33,901 nucleotides of DNA from Flavobacteriales bacterium (GTDB lineage: Bacteria; Bacteroidota; Bacteroidia; Flavobacteriales_D; Sanyastnellaceae), in assembly GCA_029245065.1 (NCBI GenBank), contig JAQWQB010000140.1:1-33901 (forward strand), read 5' to 3'. Shown in pieces: positions 8,091-15,590 of this stretch. The first letter of the stretch is position 1; each line of letters begins with the position of its first letter. The notes under the pieces are model-generated. The model did no database searches. It saw nothing but the letters and a program-made list of their open reading frames with translations, and was not told where the DNA came from. The position numbers and the translations under genes were made by a program.

Positions 8091-9128
8091 TTAGCGAGAA
8101 GATTTGAATTTTAACGCTTCAGACCTTCCTTTCTTGAAGATTTTGTTGCTGTTTAGTTTCCCTTTTCGCAGTTCCTTTTGATCTTCTATTGGCAGCGCGT
8201 GTGTTTCTTTGCATGTATTGGAGCAGCAATTATTCATTTCTGTCTTGCACTTTTCGCACTGAATAAACAAGAGGTTGCAAGCTACGTTGGAGCAATTGGT
8301 GTGTTCATCGCAGGCTTCGCCACATTGGTGACATATAGCAATGACGTCATCTGAGATGCGCTCTGCTCTTCGCTCATCAAAAACGAAGTTTTTACCAATA
8401 AACCGATTCTCCAGTCCTTCTTCATTCACTTGACGCGTGTATTCAATGATACCGCCTTCCAACTGATGCACATTTTCATAGCCTTGGTGCTTAAACCAAG
8501 CGCTTGCTTTCTCGCACCGAATTCCCCCTGTGCAATACATCACAATGTTTTGGTCTTCTTTGCCTTCCAGCATTTCTGTCACCACCTCTATTTCTTCACG
8601 GAAGGTATCTACATCTGGTGTGACTGCCCCCTTAAAATGTCCTACCTCTGATTCATAGTGGTTTCGCATATCTATCAAGATCGTATCATCTTGGGACGTC
8701 AACTCGTTAAACTCAGCTGCCGACAAATGTTTTCCAATGTTGGTGACATCGAAGGTCTCATCATTCAACCCGTCTGCAACAATCTTCTCACGGATTTTGA
8801 TCTTCAGTTTGTAGAACGATTTGCCATCGTCTTCCACTGCTACATTCAGTCGAATTCCGTCTAAGAATGTGACCGAAAAGAGTTGCTTTTTAAAGTTTTC
8901 GAATTCAGCCGTTGGCAGGCTAATTTGGGCGTTAATTCCTTCATTTGAGACATACGTTCGTCCGTAGACGCGCATTTCGTCCCAATTCGAATAGAGGAAG
9001 TCACGGAAAAAGGAAGGACTTTTAATGTGCGCGTATTGGTAGAAGGAAAGCGTCATTCTTTCTTCATCGCTTTGCTTCATGCGCTCAATTAGCACCTTCC
9101 TGTCAATTTGATTGTGTAGCTTTTTCAT
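8091..9128 (-). CDS. trhO: tRNA uridine(34) hydroxylase TrhO (rhodanese family)
   Basis: The protein of 345 aa belongs to the YceA/TrhO family, which uses oxygen to hydroxylate U34 of certain tRNAs to 5-hydroxyuridine. It has an N-terminal acylphosphatase-like domain (about residues 20-115, with SNEGINAQISL), a rhodanese domain (about 140-240) with active-site cysteine in CTGGIRCEKA, and a C-terminal Cys-rich segment. That segment (CHQCGEAC... CEKC... CC) probably binds zinc and is usual in the long form of the family. The start was set at the ATG at 9128. The frame extends upstream only to a TTG at 9191, and a TAnnTTTG promoter box at 9196-9189 would put that TTG upstream of transcription. 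It is a stand-alone or two-gene unit with the secreted protein downstream. Confidence 0.92.
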   Translation of the reverse strand: MKKLHNQIDRKVLIERMKQSDEERMTLSFYQYAHIKSPSFFRDFLYSNWDEMRVYGRTYVSNEGINAQISLPTAEFENFKKQLFSVTFLDGIRLNVAVEDDGKSFYKLKIKIREKIVADGLNDETFDVTNIGKHLSAAEFNELTSQDDTILIDMRNHYESEVGHFKGAVTPDVDTFREEIEVVTEMLEGKEDQNIVMYCTGGIRCEKASAWFKHQGYENVHQLEGGIIEYTRQVNEEGLENRFIGKNFVFDERRAERISDDVIAICHQCGEACDEHTNCSNVACNLLFIQCEKCKTEMNNCCSNTCKETHALPIEDQKELRKGKLNSNKIFKKGRSEALKFKSSR

Positions 9129-9188
9129 CACGGTACAATTACAAGTTATACGTGTTTGCGGTACAATCCTTTGCAGGATAATGTGGTG

Positions 9189-9196
9189 CAAAGATA
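9189..9196 (-). promoter_or_regulatory. Bacteroidota -7 promoter box for trhO
   Basis: The minus strand reads TATCTTTG, an exact match to TAnnTTTG, 60 bases before the trhO ATG. No TTG at the -33 position was seen, so the call rests on one element and its position. Confidence 0.5.
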
Positions 9197-9208
9197 GGAA
9201 AGTGGATT

Positions 9209-9235
9209 GAGTTGGGAGTTGGGAGTTGGGAGTTT
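9209..9235 (+). repeat. 7-bp tandem repeat (GAGTTGG, about 3.8 copies)
   Basis: Units start at 9209, 9216, 9223 and 9230; the last is degenerate and incomplete. The repeat lies upstream of the trhO promoter box and just before a segment shared with the 7235-7302 intergenic region. It looks like a slippage-prone microsatellite with no coding role. Confidence 0.7.
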
Positions 9236-9280
9236 GGAGGGGCGAGTTTTGTGTATTAAGTTGTGAGGATTGACCTTTTT

Positions 9281-9303
9281 GTAGCCACGAGCCTAGCTCG
9301 TGG
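9281..9303 (+). repeat. REP-like palindrome, third copy
   Basis: GTAG followed by the perfect hairpin CCACGAGC-CTA-GCTCGTGG. About 40 bases to its left (GTTGTGAGGATTGACCTTTT) are nearly identical to the flank of the copy at 7284, so the mobile or copied unit is longer than the hairpin. The remaining gene-free stretch 9304-9488 shows no convincing feature other than an ordinary AT-rich leader for the next gene. Confidence 0.72.
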
Positions 9304-9488
9304 TATCATTTAACATATATATCTTGTTCAAAACTCACCTTAATCCTCCACAATACGCCCTAATTGCTTTCGTTAATTTCTCAGCCACCCGTGAATTCTC
9401 AAGTTACTGTTAACAACTATTAAGGGTACCCCTGGTGGTACAACTGACTTGTTTCGTAACTTGAAATGCACTCTAAACCTGGAAGAAG

Positions 9489-9680
9489 ATGTTGGACTTT
9501 TGCAAGAAGATTTTGACCAAAGTGAGTTTTGACCGCATGTTATTCACCAAAGAGCTTTCAAAGGCCATCAAACGCCTTAACAAAGAAGAGCTTGTGAACT
9601 TGCGTACCTGGTGTAACCAACGATTTGGGAACATCTATGGTGATGTCATCAACGAATCATTCACCCTAGCTTTGGCTTAG
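9489..9680 (+). CDS. Conserved small protein of Bacteroidota, unknown function
   Basis: A 63-aa protein with GGAAGAAG just before the ATG. The text ([20 protein letters not shown], then a Lys/Glu-rich helix and [15 protein letters not shown]) resembles a small protein I remember from many Bacteroidota genomes, mostly helical and without signal peptide or membrane segment. Its function is unknown to me. The fixed order of a basic amphipathic helix, an acidic turn and a W-C-x5-G motif suggests a small folded or binding protein rather than chance. Its TAG at 9678-9680 interlocks with the TAA of queG on the other strand (shared bases 9677-9680), so the two genes converge without room for a terminator. 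Confidence 0.75.
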   Translation: MLDFCKKILTKVSFDRMLFTKELSKAIKRLNKEELVNLRTWCNQRFGNIYGDVINESFTLALA

Positions 9681-10615
9681 TCATTCAAAAAACGAATCGA
9701 TTCTTTTAATCCTTCGTAGCCTGCGCGTTTTACTGCAGAGCCGCGAAACACTTCATTGAATACATCACGTGTTATTTCATTCCACTCTTGAGAAGTCATC
9801 TCAAGCAGTGATTCATGCGGCATAAAAGCGGGTTCGTTGTGTTCTTTTGCGAACCGGTTCCACGGACAAACCTCTTGACAAATGTCGCAGCCAAACATCC
9901 AGTTTTCCATCTTTCCTTTGTACTCAACTGGTATGGCATCTTTTAATTCGATCGTGAAATAGGAAATGCACTTGCTACCGTCCACAACATAGGGTTGTAT
10001 AATGGCTCCTGTTGGACAAGCGTCTATGCAAGCTGTGCAAGATCCACAGTGGTCTGTCACAGGCCCATCTTCCTTGAGCTCCAGATCTATAATGAGTTCC
10101 GAAATAAAGAAAAAACTTCCCTCTTGCTTTCGAAGGAGGTTGCTGTGCTTTCCAATCCAACCTACACCGCTTTTCGCCGCCCAAGCTTTGTCTAGCACTG
10201 GCGCCGAATCAACAAAAACCCTTCCTTCTACTTGACCCAGTTCATCTTGTAAGTCATCGAGGAGATCTTTCATCTTACGTTTGATGACGTGGTGGTAGTC
10301 CTTTCCGTAAGCGTATGTAGAAATTTTAGGCGCAGTTGGATCGTGTTGTTTTGACGTCGTAAAGTAGTTGTAGATCAGCGAGACAACTGCTTTCGCCCCA
10401 GGGACCAGTAACGTTGGGTCCAATCGTTTATCGAAATGGTTGGCCATGTAGCCCATTTCGCCATGCATATTCATATTGAGCCAACGCTCAAGCCGAGGTG
10501 CCTCTTCTTCCAAAAACCCAGCCTGACTAATCCCACAATGGAGAAAGCCATGTTTCTGAGCCAATGACTTCAGGATTTGACTGTTTTTTTCTGCTTGAAG
10601 ATCTTGTGACGTCAT
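9677..10615 (-). CDS. queG: Epoxyqueuosine reductase QueG
   Basis: The 312-aa protein reduces epoxyqueuosine to queuosine, the last step of tRNA queuosine biosynthesis, using cobalamin and two [4Fe-4S] clusters in the cytoplasm. The N-terminal half carries the family pattern around [14 protein letters not shown]-like text (here [16 protein letters not shown]) and [20 protein letters not shown], which includes the catalytic Asp region and cobalamin-domain features. Ferredoxin motifs follow: [16 protein letters not shown] (about residues 192-207) and [11 protein letters not shown] (about 245-255). Length is short of the longest homologues because the C-terminal HEAT-like part is minimal. Its start lies 3 bases after the ruvB stop, so it is in an operon with ruvB. 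Its stop interlocks with that of the small gene on the plus strand. Confidence 0.95.
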   Translation of the reverse strand: MTSQDLQAEKNSQILKSLAQKHGFLHCGISQAGFLEEEAPRLERWLNMNMHGEMGYMANHFDKRLDPTLLVPGAKAVVSLIYNYFTTSKQHDPTAPKISTYAYGKDYHHVIKRKMKDLLDDLQDELGQVEGRVFVDSAPVLDKAWAAKSGVGWIGKHSNLLRKQEGSFFFISELIIDLELKEDGPVTDHCGSCTACIDACPTGAIIQPYVVDGSKCISYFTIELKDAIPVEYKGKMENWMFGCDICQEVCPWNRFAKEHNEPAFMPHESLLEMTSQEWNEITRDVFNEVFRGSAVKRAGYEGLKESIRFLND

Positions 10616-10618
10616 GGG

Positions 10619-11638
10619 TTAGAATAACGTCTGATCTGAGCCTCCTGGAATTTTGCCTAGGTGCTTATAGGCGAGTTCTGTTACCTGTCTTCCACGTGGT
10701 GTGCGCACAAGGAACCCTTCTTGGATCAAGAATGGCTCGTACACTTCTTCCAATGTACCAGCATCTTCACCAACGGCAGTGGCAATGGTATTGAGGCCTA
10801 CAGGTCCTCCTTTGAATTTATCTATGAGGGTCGAAAGAATACGGTTGTCCATTTCATCCAGACCTCGTCCGTCTACATTTAAGGCGTCCAATGAATAATG
10901 GGTGATTTTAAGGTCTATTTGTCCGTCTCCCTTTATTTCCGCGAAATCTCTTACCCTTCGCAACAATGAATTCGCAATACGAGGTGTTCCACGGCTTCTG
11001 CCAGCGATTTCTCCAGCGGCTTCTACTTTTGTTGGAATCTTCAAGATCCCTGCACTTCGTTCAATGATGTCTGTAAGGGTTTTTTGATCGTAGTACGTCA
11101 GACGCAAATTGATGCCAAATCGAGCGCGTAGTGGCGATGTCAACAATCCGCTTCGGGTTGTAGCCCCAACAAGCGTAAAAGGATTCAATTCAATCTGTAC
11201 TGTTCGCGCATTGGGTCCAGTATCAATGACCAGATCAATTCTGAAATCCTCCATGGCAGAATAGAGGTATTCTTCTATGACCGGACTCATTCGGTGAATC
11301 TCATCAATGAAGAGGATGTCGTTTTCTTCGAGGTTGGTGAGCAGTCCAGCTAAGTCTCCTGGTTTATCTAGAACAGGGCCTGATGTTGTCTTGATATCAA
11401 CCCCCATTTCTTCAGCGATGATATTCGCCAGGGTTGTTTTGCCCAGTCCGGGAGGGCCATGCAAGAGTACGTGGTCCAATGCTTCCCCGCGCTGTTTAGC
11501 AGCTGCTACGAAAACACTCAAGTTATCTAGTACTTGTCGTTGTCCCGTAAAGTCATCAAATGACTTCGGGCGCAAGACACGTTCTATTTCTTTATCGCCA
11601 ACATTCGTGGCTTCCTCGTGATAATCGAAATCTTCCAT
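10619..11638 (-). CDS. ruvB: Holliday junction branch migration helicase RuvB
   Basis: This 339-aa AAA+ motor drives branch migration of Holliday junctions with RuvA during recombination and repair. Its N-terminal segment [11 protein letters not shown] is typical. Walker A is GPPGLGKT (about residues 60-67), Walker B/DEAH-like LFIDEIHRM, and sensor 1 lies in GATTRSG. An arginine-finger region and the C-terminal winged-helix domain end in [18 protein letters not shown]. Length is the family norm. ATG at 11638 follows the outer-membrane protein gene by 31 bases on the same strand, and queG begins 3 bases downstream; transcription of all three together is plausible. No LexA box was sought computationally. 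Confidence 0.97.
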   Translation of the reverse strand: MEDFDYHEEATNVGDKEIERVLRPKSFDDFTGQRQVLDNLSVFVAAAKQRGEALDHVLLHGPPGLGKTTLANIIAEEMGVDIKTTSGPVLDKPGDLAGLLTNLEENDILFIDEIHRMSPVIEEYLYSAMEDFRIDLVIDTGPNARTVQIELNPFTLVGATTRSGLLTSPLRARFGINLRLTYYDQKTLTDIIERSAGILKIPTKVEAAGEIAGRSRGTPRIANSLLRRVRDFAEIKGDGQIDLKITHYSLDALNVDGRGLDEMDNRILSTLIDKFKGGPVGLNTIATAVGEDAGTLEEVYEPFLIQEGFLVRTPRGRQVTELAYKHLGKIPGGSDQTLF

Positions 11639-11669
11639 TGTTCACTCAAATTTAGTCAAAAGAAGTTCG

Positions 11670-12299
11670 TCAAGAATTCAAATCCTTCCAGATATCACCA
11701 AATCGGATGCGAAAGCGCAATTCATACAAGGGTGCTGTGAATTGCTCATCGATTTTTCCGTTGTTGATTAACATGATTCTCAGGCCTACACCGGCACCAA
11801 TGCCAAAGTACCTCAAGAAACGGTATTCTGCTATCATGCCCGGTTCATACAAAAGCACACCTCCCTTATTCACTTCGTTGACTCCTTCTTCTAACAAGAC
11901 CCGTTCCTTGCTCAATCCGATACCTAGTTGAACCGGCATGGTAATTTCCCAACGTTTCTTACGGACAAAGATGTAGTCGAAATAAGCCGCTACATAGGAC
12001 ATTCTCAATTCGCGCTGTTGTTCTGTGGCTTCTCCTTCATTGTAGATGCGTACGTTGTCGTGTTCCAACCAATGAAAGCCGATTCCAAGTGCCACTTTGT
12101 TATTGAAGTTCGCACCTGCTTTGATTCCATAGGTTCGCACTGGTCTGCCAGTGACAAAGGAATTCCGGGTGTTGAATTTGGCTGTGAAGGATGGCTTTTC
12201 GTTAAACGCCAACCGCAGAGTATCAGACAAGCTCGGCTGTTGGGCCAACATATCTGTTGTACTTATAAAAAGAAGGCATAAAAAAAGAGTCCGTACCAT
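11670..12299 (-). CDS. Putative outer-membrane beta-barrel protein
   Basis: A 209-aa protein with a signal peptide (residues 1-19, LFLCLLFISTTDMLA followed by QQ). Its mature part alternates short amphipathic beta strands and turns: FNNKVALGIGFHWLEH, MSYVAAYFDYIFVRKKRWEI, MPVQLGIGLSKE, GIGAGVGLRIML, YELRFRIRFGDIW. This is the pattern of a small 8-to-10-stranded porin-like or OmpA-type barrel; no specific family was recognised. The ATG at 12299 and codons 1-7 lie within the terminator of the preceding cytochrome operon. The only later ATG (residue 17) would remove most of the signal peptide, so the first ATG is preferred. ruvB follows after 31 bases. Confidence 0.8.
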   Translation of the reverse strand: MVRTLFLCLLFISTTDMLAQQPSLSDTLRLAFNEKPSFTAKFNTRNSFVTGRPVRTYGIKAGANFNNKVALGIGFHWLEHDNVRIYNEGEATEQQRELRMSYVAAYFDYIFVRKKRWEITMPVQLGIGLSKERVLLEEGVNEVNKGGVLLYEPGMIAEYRFLRYFGIGAGVGLRIMLINNGKIDEQFTAPLYELRFRIRFGDIWKDLNS

Positions 12300-12328
12300 A
12301 AGCTTACGCTATAAAGGTACGGACTCTT
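12280..12328 (-). terminator. Strong intrinsic terminator of the act-cta operon
   Basis: On the minus strand AAGAGTCCGTACC (12328-12316) pairs perfectly over 13 bp with GGTACGGACTCTT (12297-12285), with an 18-base loop. The T-run covers 12286-12280. It starts 17 bases past the ctaD stop. Its right arm and U-tract also encode the first residues of the next gene (MVRTLFL). Confidence 0.88.
12312..12319 (-). promoter_or_regulatory. Possible -7 box inside the terminator
   Basis: TACCTTTA on the minus strand differs from TAnnTTTG at the last base. It spans the end of the terminator's left arm and the loop, 13 bases before the ATG at 12299. If used, the next gene would have a very short leader that lacks the complete left arm. 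Confidence 0.3.
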
Positions 12329-12345
12329 CAATAGGTTTATTGCGA

Positions 12346-14109
12346 TTAGTGCTCTTCTTCTCCTGCTTTGAGTGGAGTCGTTTGAGGCACGAAGTCTTCG
12401 TCGTAATTCGGGTTTGAGTAGTCATATGCCCAACGGTGAACTACTGGCAACTCTCCTGGCCAGTTTCCGTGAATTCTTTCCACTGGAGTAGTCCACTCGA
12501 GTGTATTCGATTTCCATGGGTTCTGTACGGCTTCTTGTCCTCTGAAGATGCTGTAGAAGAAGTTGAATAGGAACAACAACTGCGCTGCACCTCCAATGAT
12601 TGCGAATGTCGAAATGATTGGGTTCAAATCCATCACCCAGTCAAGGAATGGGAAGTTTGAATAGTCATAGTATCTACGTGGTGCTCCTGCCATTCCAACG
12701 AAGTGCATCGGGAAGAATACTCCGTATCCACAAACGATTGTAAGCCAGAAGTGAGCGTAACCAAGTTTCGTACTCATCATACGTCCGAACATCTTTGGGA
12801 ACCAGTGGTAAATACCACCAAGCATTCCGAAGATCGCAGACATTCCCATTACAATGTGGAAGTGAGCTACTACGAAGTACGTATCGTGAACGTTCACATC
12901 CAATGCTGAATCGGCAAGGATAATTCCTGTGAGACCTCCCGTTACGAACGTTGATACCAATCCTACAGAGAATAGCATCGCTGGTGTGAACTTGATGTTC
13001 CCTTTCCAAAGTGTTGTAATGTAGTTGAAGGCTTTTACCGCTGATGGAATGGCAATCAACAATGTTGTGAATACGAATACAGAACCTAAGAATGGATCCA
13101 TACCAGTAACGAACATGTGGTGACCCCATACGATGAATGAAAGGAATCCGATCGCGAGGATAGATCCGATCATGGCACGGTAACCAAAGATTGGCTTTCT
13201 ACTGTTAGTCGAAATAATTTCTGATGAAATACCTAGTGCTGGTAGAAGTACGATGTATACCTCAGGGTGACCTAGGAACCAGAAAAGGTGTTGGTACAAG
13301 ATTGGTGAACCACCTGTTACTGGTAGTGCCTCTCCTGCAATGTGAATTTCACTTAGGTAGAATGCTGTTCCTGCTGTTCTATCCATCAATAGCAATACAA
13401 CGGCAGACACCAATACTGGGAATGAAAGTACCCCAAGAATTGCTGTTACCAAGAATGCCCAAATGGTAAGTGGAAGACGTGTCATTTTCATTCCCTTCGC
13501 ACGAAGGTTGATGATTGTTACTACGTAGTTCAATCCTCCAAGAAGTGAAGAAACAACGAACAACACCATTGAAAGAAGCCACATAGTCATCCCTGTTCCT
13601 GAACCAGGCATTGCCTGAGGAAGAGCCGATAGCGGCGGATAAACCGTCCAACCACCAGATGCAGCACCGCCTTCTACGAAGAGTGAAGCAAGCATGATGA
13701 AACTAGATAGTAGGAAGAACCAGTATGACAGCATGTTCAAGAAACCTGATGCCATGTCTCGTGCTCCAATCTGAAGTGGAATCAATAAGTTTGAAAAGGT
13801 TCCAGACAATCCTCCTGTTAGTACAAAGAAGACCATGATGGTACCGTGAATAGTTACTAGAGCTAGGTATGCGTTTCTATCCAATACCCCGTCTGGCGCC
13901 CATTTTCCAAGAAGCGTTTCAAGGATTCCGAACGATTCACCTGGCCAACCCAGTTGAAGACGGAAAAGAATAGAAAGCATTACAGCTACAATACCCATCA
14001 CGATTGCCGTGATTAGGAACTGCTTCGAGATCATCTTGTGATCCATTGAGAAGACGTACTTCGAAATGAAACTCTCCTCGTGGTGATGTGCTTGTGCGTG
14101 ATCAGCCAT
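12346..14109 (-). CDS. ctaD: Cytochrome c oxidase subunit I (haem-copper oxidase, A1 type)
   Basis: This is the 587-aa catalytic subunit, which reduces oxygen to water at the haem a3-CuB site in the cytoplasmic membrane and pumps protons. Ligands seen: H88 (TIHGT) and H418 for haem a, H416 for haem a3, and H281, H330 and H331 for CuB. GHPEVY supplies the cross-linked Tyr285 and the Glu283 that marks the A1 subfamily with a D-channel end point. About twelve hydrophobic helices are evident. The N-terminal tail (AQAHHHEESF) is short and His-rich. It is the last gene of the act-cta operon, 32 bases after ctaC, followed by a strong terminator. Subunit III is not in the window and may lie elsewhere. 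Confidence 0.97.
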   Translation of the reverse strand: MADHAQAHHHEESFISKYVFSMDHKMISKQFLITAIVMGIVAVMLSILFRLQLGWPGESFGILETLLGKWAPDGVLDRNAYLALVTIHGTIMVFFVLTGGLSGTFSNLLIPLQIGARDMASGFLNMLSYWFFLLSSFIMLASLFVEGGAASGGWTVYPPLSALPQAMPGSGTGMTMWLLSMVLFVVSSLLGGLNYVVTIINLRAKGMKMTRLPLTIWAFLVTAILGVLSFPVLVSAVVLLLMDRTAGTAFYLSEIHIAGEALPVTGGSPILYQHLFWFLGHPEVYIVLLPALGISSEIISTNSRKPIFGYRAMIGSILAIGFLSFIVWGHHMFVTGMDPFLGSVFVFTTLLIAIPSAVKAFNYITTLWKGNIKFTPAMLFSVGLVSTFVTGGLTGIILADSALDVNVHDTYFVVAHFHIVMGMSAIFGMLGGIYHWFPKMFGRMMSTKLGYAHFWLTIVCGYGVFFPMHFVGMAGAPRRYYDYSNFPFLDWVMDLNPIISTFAIIGGAAQLLFLFNFFYSIFRGQEAVQNPWKSNTLEWTTPVERIHGNWPGELPVVHRWAYDYSNPNYDEDFVPQTTPLKAGEEEH

Positions 14110-14141
14110 TTTTCCCTTGTATTACGTTGTTCCTGTCTTGA

Positions 14142-15569
14142 TTAATCGATGGTTGCTGTTTGATCTCCAGCGTCTGCTGGTTCAGCAACGTTATCATCAG
14201 CAGGACTTACATCTTCTGATTCGTTGTTCTCTTTTGACTCATCAACATAGAAAGTCTTCTGTTGTTCAAGCCAAGTTTTGTATTGCTCTTCTGATTGCAC
14301 AACTACCTTCATTTGCATATTGAAGTGAGCCGCTCCGCATACCTTATTACAAAGCAATAGGTAATCAAATTCTTCGTTATCAGTGATCATTCGCATGCTA
14401 TCAGTTGTGATAGTAGGCGTCATCTTGAATCGTGTTGGTACTCCTGGTACACAGTTCATTTGTGCACGGAAGTGAGGCATGTAAGCCGAGTGAATTACAT
14501 CTCTTGATCGGAAAATGAATTCTACTTCTTGTCCAACCGGAAGGTGTAGTTCACGAACCACTTGGTCATCCAAACCAGCTTCCCACTCCATGACGTCACC
14601 AATGGTGTTGTTGTCAAGACCTAGGATACGTTGAAGTTGAAGTTCCAGACGGTAAATCTTTTCTCTTTTCGCTTCAATAGCTGCTTCTGTCAAAACCGTA
14701 GCCTTGTCAGATTCCATCATTTCTTCGATTTCAGCAATACGGTTCATGTTCACGTCTTTCCATGCGTCGTTGCCATGATGGTCATCTCCTTCTGCATGTT
14801 CGTGATCGCCATGATCATGCCCGTGATGGTCAGCTTCGTGAAGTTGGTGTTCCAATTCTTCCTTTTCAGCTGCCAACAAGCCACGCTCGTAAGCCAATTC
14901 CATTTTCAACTTGTCAACTTGCCCTTCGATTTCAGCTGTTACTTCTTCAATCCCATCATCTGTTACAATTCCCAATGGGTTTGTTGGCGTGATGAGGTTG
15001 TAAGAAGACAAACCGAATTCGCTATCTGTTCCAGCGTACCGAGCTGTCCAGTCAAATTGCTTTGAATAGATTTCTACACGTAGCGCTCCATCCTCTACTT
15101 CTCCAGTCATGGCATTCCATGTCTGCAAACCGTAGATGATTACAATGGCAAGCACCAATGAAGGAACTACTGTCCAAACCAACTCGAGTCGGTTATCATG
15201 TGGGAAGAACTTCGCTTTCCTATCCTTCTTGTAGTAGTACTTCGCAGAGAAGTAGAACAACAGTGTGTTTACTGCGAAGAATACAATGGTAATGATGATC
15301 ATGTTGAAACTCATCAACGTATCAACACCAACACCGTGTTCAGAAGCAGACACTGGAAGGTAATCTCCATATTCAATAAAGAGATAAATCACTCCTGCGT
15401 AGAACAACACCATGAATACAAGCCAAAGCATTGCGTTCATTTTGTTGTCTGCAAATGAGATTTCTTCTTCTCTCGTTTTGCGGAGCTTAGCTGTTAAATC
15501 GTACACGCGGCCTAGTTGCAACAATGCTGCAATACCAACTGCGATGACTAAAATGATAAGAATCTTCAT
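14142..15569 (-). CDS. ctaC: Cytochrome c oxidase subunit II with His-rich coiled-coil insertion
   Basis: This 475-aa subunit takes electrons at its CuA site and passes them to subunit I. CuA ligands seen: H360 (VIHSAYMPHF) and C407, C411, H415, M418 in CNKVCGAAHFNM. The N-terminal helices (about 3-20, 46-66, 88-108, 130-150) follow the Bacteroidota form. The start is the ATG at 15569; the frame begins only six bases earlier at a TTG. Odd feature: between QFDWTARYAG (171-180) and the cupredoxin strand ELHLPVG (about 340-346) lies roughly 130-150 residues, much more than usual. It is Glu/Lys/Leu-rich and coiled-coil-like on both sides of a His/Asp run (about 241-266, with at least ten His). 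The C-terminus adds an acidic tail. No CxxCH haem motif, so it is not a caa3-type fusion. Confidence 0.93.
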   Translation of the reverse strand: MKILIILVIAVGIAALLQLGRVYDLTAKLRKTREEEISFADNKMNAMLWLVFMVLFYAGVIYLFIEYGDYLPVSASEHGVGVDTLMSFNMIIITIVFFAVNTLLFYFSAKYYYKKDRKAKFFPHDNRLELVWTVVPSLVLAIVIIYGLQTWNAMTGEVEDGALRVEIYSKQFDWTARYAGTDSEFGLSSYNLITPTNPLGIVTDDGIEEVTAEIEGQVDKLKMELAYERGLLAAEKEELEHQLHEADHHGHDHGDHEHAEGDDHHGNDAWKDVNMNRIAEIEEMMESDKATVLTEAAIEAKREKIYRLELQLQRILGLDNNTIGDVMEWEAGLDDQVVRELHLPVGQEVEFIFRSRDVIHSAYMPHFRAQMNCVPGVPTRFKMTPTITTDSMRMITDNEEFDYLLLCNKVCGAAHFNMQMKVVVQSEEQYKTWLEQQKTFYVDESKENNESEDVSPADDNVAEPADAGDQTATID

Positions 15570-15590
15570 GACCAATTCTTTTCTTTCTTA

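Noticed and set aside
9129-9191. Extended N-terminus of TrhO from TTG 9191
   Set aside because: The extra 21 residues do not fit the family, and the promoter box at 9189-9196 lies on top of the TTG.
14565-15010. CtaC insertion as a frameshift or assembly artefact
   Set aside because: The frame stays open, composition is coding-like, and all CuA ligands follow downstream in frame.
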